DNA of 64,000 bases from Nostoc sp. NIES-3756. GTDB lineage: Bacteria; Cyanobacteriota; Cyanobacteriia; Cyanobacteriales; Nostocaceae. The translations under genes and the position numbers were made by a program. Shown here in pieces: positions 7,992 to 17,004 of the stretch. Each line of letters opens with the position of its first letter. The first letter of the stretch is position 1. The DNA is taken from positions 2,328,501 through 2,392,500 of the forward strand of contig NZ_AP017295.1 in assembly GCF_001548375.1 (NCBI RefSeq), in the 5' to 3' direction. The notes under the pieces were generated by a model that saw only the letters and a list, made by a program, of their open reading frames with translations, had not been told where the DNA came from and did not search any database.

Positions 7992-9899
7992 GTGTCTCAA
8001 ATCATCAAAACTGAGCAACAAGGTCACTATCGCTATAATCCTATCGGGTTAAATTATAAAGGCCCTGCGCGGATATTTCCCTACACAGGGGAAGATGGGG
8101 CGCTGCTCTACGTTCTTACCAAATTAAGGGAAGATGCTTTAAAGCAAGGAAAATTATCTGAACCTTGGAGTTTGCTTCTTAAGCAGTTTGAGCAGACGAT
8201 CGCCACAATAGACAAAACTTGGTTAGACTTATCTACACTCTTAGTAGACTGGGAAGTTTTTCAATCTGGATGGTTCAATCTCTACTTACCACCCAATGAA
8301 CAATTCAATTCTAGTTATGTGCGGGAACGGCGGGAAATGGGACAAAGGCTTTCCGCCGCGAAAAAAGCAGCCGAAACAAAAACTGAGATTGAACAACAAA
8401 GAGCGTCATTTTATCAATCCCTGGAAAAAAGCGAGAAAGCTAAGAAGAATCAACATCCTTATATTCCCACCCGTCCGGTAGCTAGTGTAATTCATGAACG
8501 AGATGGGGGTTTAAGCGATCGCGAATTTAGTCGGCAAAGATTAGCAGGACACAACCCCCTGGTATTACGTCGCGTCCAGCCAAAAGACCAAGCTTTGGTA
8601 CAATCTTGGGCAATTCACTCTACCAATGTAGATTTAACTACCTCAGCCGCCGAGAATCGGTTATTTATTGCTGAATACCCTTTATTTAAAGATTTAAAAG
8701 TTACAGATTTACAACCAAGTAAATATTTAGGTAATCCAATTGCAGTATTTCATCGCTCTGAACAGGGGTTAGAACCACTCCTCATAGAATTAGAAAAGGG
8801 GCGTGTAGTCACTCCAGCTTTTCTTGGCGGTGGCGCTGATGATTGGACAAGAGCAAAACTCTATGTACAGTCGGCGGATGCAGCCCATCATGAGTTATTC
8901 TCTCACCTGAGCTATACTCATTTAGCGATGGAAGTATTTGCGATCGCTACTCCTAGACAATTACCCAGTAATCATCCTTTTTATCAATTACTCAATCCTC
9001 ACCTGCAATTTTTACTAGCAATTAATCAACGTGGTAATCAAATCCTTTTGCAAGAAGGTTCGGCTATTAGTTCCCTGATGGCTCCTGTGGGGCAAGTATC
9101 ATTGGAGTTGATGAATAAAGCTTATCGGGAAAAGGTTTTTTGGGACTACGCTTTACCTAATGACCTTGAACATCGGGGAATCGAAACGAAATTCCTTTCA
9201 GAATATCCTTACCGAGATGACGCTTTGTTATTGTGGGAAGCGATCGCCAAATACACTAGCAGTTACTTACAACGCTACTATCCAGATGATAAAGCTGTGT
9301 TAAAAGACCCCTACTTACAAGCTTGGGCGGATGAACTCAGCGCACCCTTAAACACCCGTCCCAAATCAGAGTTTCCCCAATTACCCGCTTGGTGTCCACC
9401 AGAATGGGCGATCGCCACTGGACTCCAACCCCAAGAATTAGCCTCTCATCCCCGCGTTCCTGGTTTTACAAAAATCACTAGCCTGCAACAAATCATAGAT
9501 ATTGCCACAATCATCATTTTCACTTGTGGCCCCCAACACGCAGCCGTGAATTTTAGTCAGTTTGATTATTTGGGTTACGTACCCAACGCACCATTTGCCC
9601 TTTACAGCCATCACGATACAACAACTGGTATCTCAGAACTGCTACCGCCAGCCGAAAAAGAACTCAAACAGATGGAGTTAACTTTTGCCTTGAATGGGAT
9701 TTCTTGGGGAAAATTGGGTAGTTCCGAATTAATTCGGTTTGCCAATAGAGGCGATCGCCAGATTCTCTCACAATTCCAGAGTGAGTTAATAGAGATTGAA
9801 AGCAAAATCAAACTCCGCAATCACAAACGCTTAGTAACTACTGGCGTAGATTATCCTTATCTACTACCTTCCCGCATCCCCAACAGTATCAATATTTGA
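7992..9899 (+). CDS. Lipoxygenase
   Basis: Lipoxygenases insert O2 into polyunsaturated fatty acids such as linoleic and alpha-linolenic acid. The 635-residue protein lacks an N-terminal PLAT domain but has all iron ligands: H305 and H310 in the SHLSYTH motif, H516 and N520 in GPQHAAVNF, and the C-terminal isoleucine I635. A Lys/Glu/Gln-rich linker lies around residues 110-155. At the INQRGNQ segment, the residue aligning by eye with the stereocontrol ('Coffa') position is Gly348, which would favour R-hydroperoxides; that alignment is tentative. The start is GTG, preceded by AGGAG at about 7978. It stands alone, with a MITE copy just downstream. Confidence 0.94.
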   Translation: MSQIIKTEQQGHYRYNPIGLNYKGPARIFPYTGEDGALLYVLTKLREDALKQGKLSEPWSLLLKQFEQTIATIDKTWLDLSTLLVDWEVFQSGWFNLYLPPNEQFNSSYVRERREMGQRLSAAKKAAETKTEIEQQRASFYQSLEKSEKAKKNQHPYIPTRPVASVIHERDGGLSDREFSRQRLAGHNPLVLRRVQPKDQALVQSWAIHSTNVDLTTSAAENRLFIAEYPLFKDLKVTDLQPSKYLGNPIAVFHRSEQGLEPLLIELEKGRVVTPAFLGGGADDWTRAKLYVQSADAAHHELFSHLSYTHLAMEVFAIATPRQLPSNHPFYQLLNPHLQFLLAINQRGNQILLQEGSAISSLMAPVGQVSLELMNKAYREKVFWDYALPNDLEHRGIETKFLSEYPYRDDALLLWEAIAKYTSSYLQRYYPDDKAVLKDPYLQAWADELSAPLNTRPKSEFPQLPAWCPPEWAIATGLQPQELASHPRVPGFTKITSLQQIIDIATIIIFTCGPQHAAVNFSQFDYLGYVPNAPFALYSHHDTTTGISELLPPAEKELKQMELTFALNGISWGKLGSSELIRFANRGDRQILSQFQSELIEIESKIKLRNHKRLVTTGVDYPYLLPSRIPNSINI

Positions 9900-9920
9900 T
9901 GAGCTTTGAGAAAAACCCCC

Positions 9921-10107
9921 CCTTTTTAAGGCTACGGTGTACACACAAGTCTGAGAACCTAGTCCCACAACGTTTTGATCCCCCCTAACCCCCCTTAAAA
10001 AAGGGGGAACAAGAATTAAAGTCCCCCTTTTTAAGGGGGATTTAGGGGGATCAAACCACATCCTGTACCTAGTACAAAGATGTGTGTACACCGTAGCCTT
10101 TTTAAGG
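9921..10107. mobile_element. MITE-like element, copy 2, with 11-bp target duplication
   Basis: The element spans 9932-10096 (165 bp), is opposite in orientation to the copy at 882-1047 and is highly similar over its whole length. The 16-bp ends CTACGGTGTACACACA and TGTGTGTACACCGTAG are perfect inverted repeats. The 11-bp duplication CCTTTTTAAGG lies at 9921-9931 and 10097-10107. The target is itself inside a C-run/G-run palindrome, so this looks like an insertion into an older repeat. It occupies the convergent gap between the lipoxygenase and HlyD genes. Confidence 0.92.
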
Positions 10108-10143
10108 GGGGTGAGGGGGTATCGAAACGCTGTATCGAAACGA

Positions 10144-11640
10144 TTACCTAACAGAAAACGCCTCGCTAAATCTGCGAGTCACTGGTTCCATAATGAAAGT
10201 CAAAACTGACTTCTTGCGAGTGACAATTTCACCACTTGCAGCCATACCGGGAGTAAATCCTACTTCTTGACCGCGAACAGAAACTGAGTGCTGATTTAGT
10301 TTGATTCTGGTGGGGAAAACTAAGCCCAACTCTTTATCTACAGTAGCATTAGGGCTAACTTGTACAACTTCACCATCAACAGTGCCGAACTCTTGGAAGG
10401 GGAAAGTTGCCAATTTAACTTTAGCTCTCATCCCTTGACGAATAAAGCCAATATCACGGTTGAGGACTTTTACTTCTAGTAATATATCCTCGCCCTCTGG
10501 CAAGATTGATAGTAACTCTTCACCAGCTTGTACTGGCCCCTTAGTTGCTTTAATTTTATATATTGTTCCAGCCACAGGAGCTTTGATAGTTTCACCATCT
10601 TTCTGTTTTTTGGCTTGCTCCAACTGTCCAGAAACGTTGGCTAGTTCTTCCTTGCGCTTGTTCATCTGGGTTAAGATTTCACTTTGGCGCTCTGATGATA
10701 CACGTTGTGCTTGATTACGAGCCGCTTCATAAGCTTTTTCGGCTTGACGAATTTCTTGAGCTTGAGCTGCAATATCTCTTTCTAAGGATGTAACTTTATC
10801 TTCAGCCTCTGTCAAGCGATTTTGGGCGTTGATGACTTCATCTTGAGTTCTGGTAATATCTGTTTGGGCGCGGGCTAATCTTTCTTTTGCTTCTAGGTAA
10901 TCAACTCGTGGAACAGCGCCAGGAGTTATCAAAGTACGTAAATTTTGTTCTCTATTTTGGGCAATTGTGAGATTTTCTTGAACTTGGGTGCTGATGCTTT
11001 TGGCATTGAGCAGGTTAGTTTTGGCATTAGCAACACTAGTCCTAGCATTGACTAAGTTTTCTTGTAACCGAGTTAGCCGCACTCTTGCTTGATCCATTAA
11101 CGCACGTTGACGACCTGCTTCTGCTTCTGCGGCTGCTTGGCGTGCTTGATAGTCGCGTAGGCGAGATTTTAGGAGTTCATCTTGTATTGCTGTACCTGTG
11201 GTCTGTCCGCCTAAGCGCTCCACTTGCAAACGCTGTATGTCTTCTTGAATCAATTTTGTAGATTCGCCTAACCGAGCAACGTCAGTTTGTTTGAGGTCTG
11301 GGTCGCGTTGAATTAATGCTTGGTCTTTATTGACGCGATCGCCTTCTTTAATTTTAATTGTTGTAATTACCCCATCACCCAAGGATGTTACTGGTCGTAC
11401 CTGGGAAGACGCGATTAATTCCCCTTGAGCAACTGCTACCTCGTCTATTTCCGATAAAGCAGCCCAGGCGATCGCACCAAATACGACTAAGCTAATAGTT
11501 CCTGCTAATAATCTAGTATAAAGTGGCGGCAATTCTTTAACCGCCTTGCCCAGTTCGTAAGATAGTTGGTCTTCTGGTCTAGCAAATTGCTGTTTTGTCT
11601 GACGGGCTTGAGCCGCATTGGCTAATAGGGAATATTTCAT
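10144..11640 (-). CDS. HlyD-family periplasmic adaptor (membrane fusion protein)
   Basis: The 498-residue protein has a short cytoplasmic N-terminus, one membrane segment at about residues 42-62 (LYTRLLAGTISLVVFGAIAW), a first lipoyl half (GDGVITTIKIKEGDRVNKDQAL, about 88-110), a very long Ala/Gln/Arg/Glu coiled coil (about 115-345), a second lipoyl half (IKAPVAGTIYKIKATKGPV) and a beta-barrel end. This is the architecture of type I secretion adaptors that connect an inner-membrane ABC exporter to a TolC-like outer-membrane channel. No ABC exporter or TolC gene is adjacent, so the cargo is unknown. It converges on the lipoxygenase gene. Confidence 0.92.
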   Translation of the reverse strand: MKYSLLANAAQARQTKQQFARPEDQLSYELGKAVKELPPLYTRLLAGTISLVVFGAIAWAALSEIDEVAVAQGELIASSQVRPVTSLGDGVITTIKIKEGDRVNKDQALIQRDPDLKQTDVARLGESTKLIQEDIQRLQVERLGGQTTGTAIQDELLKSRLRDYQARQAAAEAEAGRQRALMDQARVRLTRLQENLVNARTSVANAKTNLLNAKSISTQVQENLTIAQNREQNLRTLITPGAVPRVDYLEAKERLARAQTDITRTQDEVINAQNRLTEAEDKVTSLERDIAAQAQEIRQAEKAYEAARNQAQRVSSERQSEILTQMNKRKEELANVSGQLEQAKKQKDGETIKAPVAGTIYKIKATKGPVQAGEELLSILPEGEDILLEVKVLNRDIGFIRQGMRAKVKLATFPFQEFGTVDGEVVQVSPNATVDKELGLVFPTRIKLNQHSVSVRGQEVGFTPGMAASGEIVTRKKSVLTFIMEPVTRRFSEAFSVR

Positions 11641-11733
11641 AAAGTTTTTATTTGTTAGTTGTTAGTTTACCCTGAGCGTAGCCGAAGGGTTGTCAGTTGT
11701 CAGTTGTCATAACCACTGACAACTAACTACTGA

Positions 11734-12609
11734 CTAAACAGCTAAGTAACGCCTTAAAAAACTTTCCAAAGTTTCCAAGGGAAAGTTAAAGGTTCGTTCT
11801 AATTTAGCTATTTCATCTTTTCTACAGAAAAATTCATTGGACAGCAATGTCCGAAAGGTTCCTAAAGCTTGTTGTGCTTCAGGATTGATTAAGCCCAGGA
11901 TACCCCGCAACCCATCAACCGCAACTAATGGTGAATTAACTACTATAGGTTGTCTATTAAAGATGCGACTAAAAATTCGGGGAATATCCTCACGCGATAA
12001 AATCTCCGGCCCCCCCACAGAAAATATTTGGTTAAGAGCGCCAGGAATTTTCACTGAATCTACTACTATCCTTGCTAAATCATCTGTACTCACGATTGAG
12101 GTACGGTTTTTGGGGTCGCCAATCAATAAATATAACCCTGTTTCTCGAAACCTTTCTGCTAAAGTTAGCAAGTTAGATGCTAATCCAGCCGGGCGTAAAA
12201 TAGTGTAATTAATGCCACTAGCAGCCAAATAATTTTCTACAGCTCGTTTAGCTTTAAATACGGGCGCATCTTCATACCCCCGGTCGGCTCCCAATACGGA
12301 AATAAACACAAAGTGCTGCACACCGTTAGCTTTGGCTTGGTCGATGAGTTCGATGTTAGCGCGGTAGTCAAGGTTGAGCGCATCGCTATCAGAACCGTGG
12401 GCGCTGACAATATATTGAACACCCCGACAAGCTTTTTCAATATCGTGTTCTTGCCGTAAATCACCGATGAAGATTTCGGCTCCTCGGTGTTCTAGTTCGC
12501 CATAACGCGAAGTGAGTCGAACAAAGGCTCGGACTGAATGCTCTTGTTCGCGTAGAAGTCTCACAACTCGACGACCAATGTCTCCTGTTGCTCCAGTTAC
12601 CAAAAACAT
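11734..12609 (-). CDS. NmrA-like NAD(P)-binding SDR-family protein
   Basis: The 291-residue protein begins MFLVTGATGDIGRRVV, an extended/atypical SDR dinucleotide motif (GxxGxxG), followed by an Arg-rich turn (VRAFVRLTSR) that favours NADP(H), and FIGDLRQ with an Asp after beta-3. YVIS/AHGSD and VFISVLGADR follow; the Tyr-x3-Lys catalytic pair is not obvious, which is usual for NmrA-like members acting as redox sensors or assembly factors. Cyanobacterial relatives include Ycf39-like proteins, but the match is general. It is separated from the upstream xthA by 106 bp and from hlyD by a GTTGTCA repeat stretch. Confidence 0.85.
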   Translation of the reverse strand: MFLVTGATGDIGRRVVRLLREQEHSVRAFVRLTSRYGELEHRGAEIFIGDLRQEHDIEKACRGVQYIVSAHGSDSDALNLDYRANIELIDQAKANGVQHFVFISVLGADRGYEDAPVFKAKRAVENYLAASGINYTILRPAGLASNLLTLAERFRETGLYLLIGDPKNRTSIVSTDDLARIVVDSVKIPGALNQIFSVGGPEILSREDIPRIFSRIFNRQPIVVNSPLVAVDGLRGILGLINPEAQQALGTFRTLLSNEFFCRKDEIAKLERTFNFPLETLESFLRRYLAV

Positions 12610-12715
12610 AATGATTAGATTAGGGATGAGGGCAATTTGATTTTGGATTTGCGATTTTGGATTATGCTTTAATCTAAAATCTAAGATTCCTAGTCCCTAG
12701 TCTAGAATCTCAACT

Positions 12716-13498
12716 TTAAAATTCCACTATGACTGGAGTATGGTCACTGGGTTGAGTTAATTTTCTAGGGGAGATATCAATGATGCAGCTTTTTGCTTGT
12801 TCGTATAATACAGATGTAAGGTAGTGATGGTCTATACGCCAGCCTTGATTGCGACGGAAGGCGGCGGCGCGGTAATCCCACCAACTGAAGTGTCCGCCTT
12901 CGCTGGTAAATTTGCGAAAAGCATCGGCAAATCCCAGTTCTAAGACATCTCGTAAAGCTTGGCGCTCGGCTGGAGATGCCATGATATGATTTTCGGCTTT
13001 GACTTTTTCGTGAATGTCTATGTCTTCTAAGGCAATGTTAAAGTCACCACATACACAGATGGCGGGTTGCAAAAGTAAAAGTGATCGCAAATACTCTCTT
13101 AACACTGTTAACCAGCGTAGCTTATACTCATATTTCTCGCTGGCGATCGCCGAACCATTCGGTACATAAAGATTTACAATCCGCACGCCATCCAGCACAC
13201 CTGTAATCACCCGCTTTTGTTCATCCCATATTGGTTCTATATCCGGCAAAATCGGCGTAAATCCGCTAGTAACATCTGTAAGCGGTTGCTGGCTAATTAG
13301 GGCTACACCGTTATAGGCTTTCTGTCCCGATATATATAAGTGATAGCCCAAACTTTCCAAAGGCGATCGCGGAAAATCCGCATCTACAACCTTCGTCTCT
13401 TGCAAGCACAGAACATCGACGGGATTCTGTTTCAACCAATCGATAACATGCTCTAGACGTGTGCGAATCGAGTTAACATTCCAAGTGGCGACTTTCAT
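12716..13498 (-). CDS. xthA: Exodeoxyribonuclease III (AP endonuclease)
   Basis: The 260-residue protein is a full-length ExoIII-type exonuclease-endonuclease-phosphatase. It begins MKVATWNVNSIR, followed by CLQETKVVD (metal-binding Glu at about residue 34), GDFNIALEDIDIH (catalytic Asp and Asn near 151-153) and the C-terminal SDHTPVIVEF (Asp-His catalytic pair). XthA incises abasic sites and removes 3' blocking groups in base excision repair in the cytoplasm. The ATG at 13498 places the first motif exactly at the N-terminus. It is transcribed away from the glycosyltransferase pseudogene, with a 445-bp intergenic region upstream. Confidence 0.95.
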   Translation of the reverse strand: MKVATWNVNSIRTRLEHVIDWLKQNPVDVLCLQETKVVDADFPRSPLESLGYHLYISGQKAYNGVALISQQPLTDVTSGFTPILPDIEPIWDEQKRVITGVLDGVRIVNLYVPNGSAIASEKYEYKLRWLTVLREYLRSLLLLQPAICVCGDFNIALEDIDIHEKVKAENHIMASPAERQALRDVLELGFADAFRKFTSEGGHFSWWDYRAAAFRRNQGWRIDHHYLTSVLYEQAKSCIIDISPRKLTQPSDHTPVIVEF

Positions 13499-13943
13499 TA
13501 GTTGCTGAACAGTATGTAAATGAATAATAATTTTTTTGATTGGCGCTTTCTTATAATTATTTAATCTTTCTCAATTTACTACGTATTTTTGGCATTTCTC
13601 TAAATACCACCCATAAAACATTGATCCCGAACTAGATTTTTAGTAGTGTCAGCTACAAAAATATAACTTTTTGTCAGTTAGGATACAAATTCTTCTACAT
13701 ATTTATGATCCTGGAGATAGATGAATCTAGAAAATGTAAGCTATAGTATAAAAACAGTCGCTAAACGGCTATAGCTAACGGTTTCAAATGTTGAGGGGAA
13801 GTTTGACAGTAACAGTTAACCTACCTTTTACCCTTAGGTTAATTTAGATGTCAAAACAGTAAGAAATAATGTAATTCCTCATAAGATATTGTTGGTCTTA
13901 TTTGCGAGGAGCATCTTACCGACCGAACCATTACAATTTATTT
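13499..13943. other. Intergenic region upstream of xthA, with one inverted repeat
   Basis: No gene is seen in these 445 A/T-rich bases. One palindrome stands out: TTAACCTA at 13816-13823 and TAGGTTAA at 13835-13842, 11 bp apart, about 105 bp before the pseudogene start. It may be an operator or a remnant of one. Confidence 0.4.
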
Positions 13944-14875
13944 ATGAAAATCGCTCAAGTTGCCCTTTTATGGGAACGAGTTCCACCCGCCAATTATGGA
14001 GGGATTGAACTAGTAGTAAGTCTCTTGACAAATGAACTAGTTCTTTGCGGTCATGAGGTAAGATTACTCGCCTCTGGCGATTCTCAAACTTGGCTGATTT
14101 AGAGGCTCTTTATCCGCGTGCATTGCACTTAGATAGAAATGTCCAAGAGTATGCCGTGTATGAAGCATTAAAACCGAGCTAAGTTTATCAGAATGCGACG
14201 GGATTCGATAATATTCATTCCCATGTAGGGATTGATGAATTATCTGGGGCGAATTTGGTAACGGCTCCTATAGTCTTTACCAAAAATAAACATAAATTTA
14301 GTCATTATTACAAACAACAATACGTTAGTATTAGCAACGCCCAACATCAAGTTCATCTCAACTATATTAGAACCGTTGATAACGGCATTGACTAACCAAA
14401 ACAGCCACCATACGTGGCATTTTTAAGACGCTTTCCTTCTAAAAAAGAAGTACATCAAGCGATCGCCGAACAAAGTGGTTGGCACTTAAAAATGGCAGGG
14501 AAAGTTGATGCAGTAGATGCCACATTTTCTGCACAAGAAATTGTCACCCATATAGATGGTAGACAAACCCAATATTTAGACGAAATTAACATACACAAAA
14601 AGCTGAACTTTCGGGCAATACTGCAATTACCCTCTCTCCCATCAATAGGCAATAAGCTTGTGGGCTAGAGATGGTTAGTCAATGGCCGCCGGGACATCAG
14701 TAATGCAGATGAATCTCGGTTCCGTTCCAGAGGTGACTTAAAGGTCATATCTACCAAATCTACAAAGAAATGGCTTAGATGATGCCTGCTGCTTAGAAAT
14801 CGATTCGGCGCAGTTGTAGAGAATATATAGAAAACAAATTCTCACCAGCCGTATCAAACTGAATGGTTATATCCA
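13944..14875 (+). pseudogene. Decayed family-4 glycosyltransferase
   Basis: The start is convincing: MKIAQVALLWERVPPANYGG followed by IELVVSLLTNELVLCGHEVRLLASGD, the N-terminal Rossmann opening of a GT4 glycosyltransferase. A frameshift near 14095 ends that frame. The next frame continues the homology (LEALYPRALHLD, NVQEYAVYEAL, FDNIHSHVGIDEL, YVSISNAQHQ) but has in-frame stops at about 14180 and 14392. It then reads YVAFLRRFPSKKEVHQAIAE and GWHLKMAGKVDAVDATF, the expected FLGRF...K and AGKVD segments. After about 14640 only shreds remain (GSVPE-like at about 14730, CREYIENKFSP at about 14829-14861). Much of the nucleotide-sugar site is lost. Clearly non-functional. Confidence 0.9.
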
Positions 14876-14954
14876 TGCGACTTAAATCTGACTTTAAACA
14901 AAAACTTTTTTCATCAGTTTTAAACAGAGATTTTTCTTGTAGGAGGACATTGGT

Positions 14955-15146
14955 ATGAGTCTGCGAGCCAATAATTGCCCATGCTGCGGTGGTTCTCTCC
15001 TCCGCCATGTCCGTCACGGCGAATTATATTGGTTTTGTCTATCTTGCCGTCAAGAAGTCCCATTATTGACGAATTATAGCCGTTTGCCAAATGTCGATAC
15101 TCGCAACTCTGGGGGAGTCGCTCAAGCAACTGTAGGTGTGGAGTAG
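14955..15146 (+). CDS. Small zinc-ribbon protein
   Basis: The 63-residue protein has two paired-cysteine knuckles, CPCC (residues 8-11) and CLSC (residues 28-31), about 17 residues apart, the layout of a zinc ribbon. A strong GGAGG ribosome-binding site (14941-14945) precedes the ATG, which argues for real translation despite the size. The tail after residue 40 is low in structure. The role is unknown; small ribbons of this kind often bind nucleic acid or another protein. The stop codon is embedded in a TCATTAG heptamer array, and a sensor-kinase-like gene follows 211 bp on. Confidence 0.75.
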   Translation: MSLRANNCPCCGGSLLRHVRHGELYWFCLSCRQEVPLLTNYSRLPNVDTRNSGGVAQATVGVE

Positions 15147-15190
15147 TCATTAGTCATTAGTCATTAGTCAACAGTCCATAGTCCATAGTC
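15145..15190. repeat. TCATTAG / CCATAGT heptamer array
   Basis: Six consecutive heptamers (AGTCATT x3, AGTCAAC, AGTCCAT x2) overlap the end of the zinc-ribbon gene. Confidence 0.85.
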
Positions 15191-15357
15191 AAAAGGCAGG
15201 AGTGGATTATTATCTCCCTCATCTTCCCCCACTCCCCATTTTTTAGACAGTTATAATGTTGGTTGTTTTCCCAATTTTGAGTAATTGATGAACTAAAGAT
15301 CGGGAAACAGCCTTTGATACATTGTGGTCAATTTAACAAGTTAATAACTGTCTAAAT

Positions 15358-16275
15358 ATGAATTGGAGCAACTGGATATATCTGGGAGCAGGATTATTAC
15401 TAGGGATTGGTTTTCGTGGGTTGTTTGCGCGTTCTGCCAATTCCACTTCCCATCAGTCCGCAGTTACACCGGGGGAGCAAGAGCATACAAAACTCCGGCA
15501 ACAGCTCCAACAAACACAACTGGCTTACGAAATGGCGCGGGAGATGAGTCAGTTTAAAGGGGGCTTTTTAGCACGGACTACTCATGAATTGCGATCGCCA
15601 CTCAATGGTTTAATTGGCTTACATCAATTAATATTATCTGACCTTTGCGAAGACCCGACAGAGGAGCGCGAATTTATTGCCCAAGCTCATGAGCGAGCGT
15701 TAAAACTGCTACATCTAATGGATGAAATTCTCAATGTAGCTAGGGCAGAACACGGTAATAACAAATTAGATATTCAGGCAAAATCTTTAGCAGAGATTTT
15801 ACAAGAAGTTCATAATTTAACTTATATGCTGGCGGTTGATCGCAATTTGAAGTTGCAAATTTTGCCTCCAGACCCAGAAATTTATGTCTTGGCAGATCCA
15901 AAATGGTTACGTCAAGTATTGTTAAATTTAGTAGATACTGCTATTTCTCAGATGAAGGAAGGCAGTATTTCTATATCCGCAAAGCCAGCACCAACTAGCA
16001 AAAAAATTTATATTTGGTTAGATATACCTAGTCATGCTCTAGTTAAAAGTGAACCAATTGATTTACTAAAAATTACTGACGAAACTCTCCTAGAGGAGAA
16101 ACACAAAGCAGGTCTTTCTCCAGCCATGAAAGTATTACTAAGTCAAAAACTTTTAGCAGCGATGGGAGGAAATTTAGAAATCCTTTTCTCTACTGAAATC
16201 AATACGCCAGAGCAAATGACTAGACTACAGTTATCTATCCCTCTAGCGATTCCTGAAGCTGAATTTCTGGAGTAG
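15358..16275 (+). CDS. Membrane-anchored histidine-kinase-like protein with degenerate ATPase domain
   Basis: The 305-residue protein has one N-terminal membrane anchor (WIYLGAGLLLGIGFRGLFA, residues 6-24), a short coiled linker, and a clear HisKA dimerisation domain with H-box TTHELRSPLNGLIGLHQL (His76). The following ATPase-like domain is worn: the N-box reads NLVDTAISQM with the second Asn replaced, and no DxGxG or G2 box is visible. It may therefore not bind ATP, and could act as a phosphotransfer or dimerisation partner rather than a kinase. No response regulator is adjacent. Its last 41 bp overlap the 3' end of the opposite-strand GNAT gene. Confidence 0.82.
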   Translation: MNWSNWIYLGAGLLLGIGFRGLFARSANSTSHQSAVTPGEQEHTKLRQQLQQTQLAYEMAREMSQFKGGFLARTTHELRSPLNGLIGLHQLILSDLCEDPTEEREFIAQAHERALKLLHLMDEILNVARAEHGNNKLDIQAKSLAEILQEVHNLTYMLAVDRNLKLQILPPDPEIYVLADPKWLRQVLLNLVDTAISQMKEGSISISAKPAPTSKKIYIWLDIPSHALVKSEPIDLLKITDETLLEEKHKAGLSPAMKVLLSQKLLAAMGGNLEILFSTEINTPEQMTRLQLSIPLAIPEAEFLE

Positions 16276-16705
16276 CTAAAGAGTTAATTCTAGATTGATT
16301 GTGCAGCACCATAGTAGTGCTGTTATTGGCTTGGAAGCCTATTTTTTCGTAAAACTTTTGTTGATGGGTAGTCATTAAATATACACGCTCTACCCCCCTC
16401 ATTTTGGGGTGAGCCAATACAGTTTCGACTAATTTGCTTCCTAAGCCGTTACCTCGGTAGTCTGGATGAATCAACACATCCCAGATAGTAGCGCGATAGA
16501 TGCCATCGGAGGTTGCTCTAGCAAAACCAATAAGACGCTCACCATCCCAAATAGAAATCACGGGGTCACTATTGACTACAGCTATATGCAAATCCTCTAT
16601 ACTGCGTCCTTTTGCCCAAAAAGCAGAAATATTAAATAGCTCTTGGAGTTGATAAAGGTCTACTTCAGACTGGCGATCGCAAAACTGAATCTGAGAATAG
16701 GTCAT
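16235..16705 (-). CDS. GNAT-family N-acetyltransferase
   Basis: The 156-residue protein is a single GNAT domain, which transfers acetyl from acetyl-CoA to an amine. It shows the beta-4 strand AVVNSDPVISIWDGERLIGF, the conserved IWDVLIHPDYRGNGLGSKLV segment (acetyl-CoA loop R-G-N-G-L-G at about residues 87-92) and YLMTTHQQKFYEKIGFQ near the C-terminus. The substrate cannot be predicted. The last 13 codons are antisense to the end of the histidine-kinase-like gene, so the pair has a 41-bp tail-to-tail overlap with no room for a terminator. Confidence 0.9.
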   Translation of the reverse strand: MTYSQIQFCDRQSEVDLYQLQELFNISAFWAKGRSIEDLHIAVVNSDPVISIWDGERLIGFARATSDGIYRATIWDVLIHPDYRGNGLGSKLVETVLAHPKMRGVERVYLMTTHQQKFYEKIGFQANNSTTMVLHNQSRINSLATPEIQLQESLEG

Positions 16706-16948
16706 GTATAGTTACTCCAGTACGGCAGTATTTTTACTGTCTTTAAGTATATTGTGCAAGAAATTCGAGAATCTGTGTATCTATAGTAAGAAACAGGCGC
16801 ATAATCATCTATCTGACAATTAGTATATTTATATACAGTGTTTTTGACTTATGTCGAATCTCCGCGTCTCTGTGTCTTGAAAATTTTACTAGGTTGGGCT
16901 AATCCTCCTGCAAAACTTTTCGCTGCGTTAACCTTTACGTTAAAAAAG

Positions 16949-16981
16949 CCGATATTTTGCTTCCTTGCCAAAAAATCGGTA
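16949..16981 (-). terminator. Probable intrinsic terminator downstream of the 131-aa membrane protein
   Basis: On the minus strand CCGATTTTTTGG pairs imperfectly with CAAAATATCGG and is followed by CTTTTTT, 24 bp after the stop at 17005. Confidence 0.55.
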
Positions 16982-17004
16982 GATATTAATTATTCCATTG
17001 GTTT

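Noticed and set aside
13816..13842. Pho box before the glycosyltransferase pseudogene
   Set aside because: GTTAACCT-ACC-TTTTACCC fits loosely but the third unit does not, and the region is better described as an inverted repeat.
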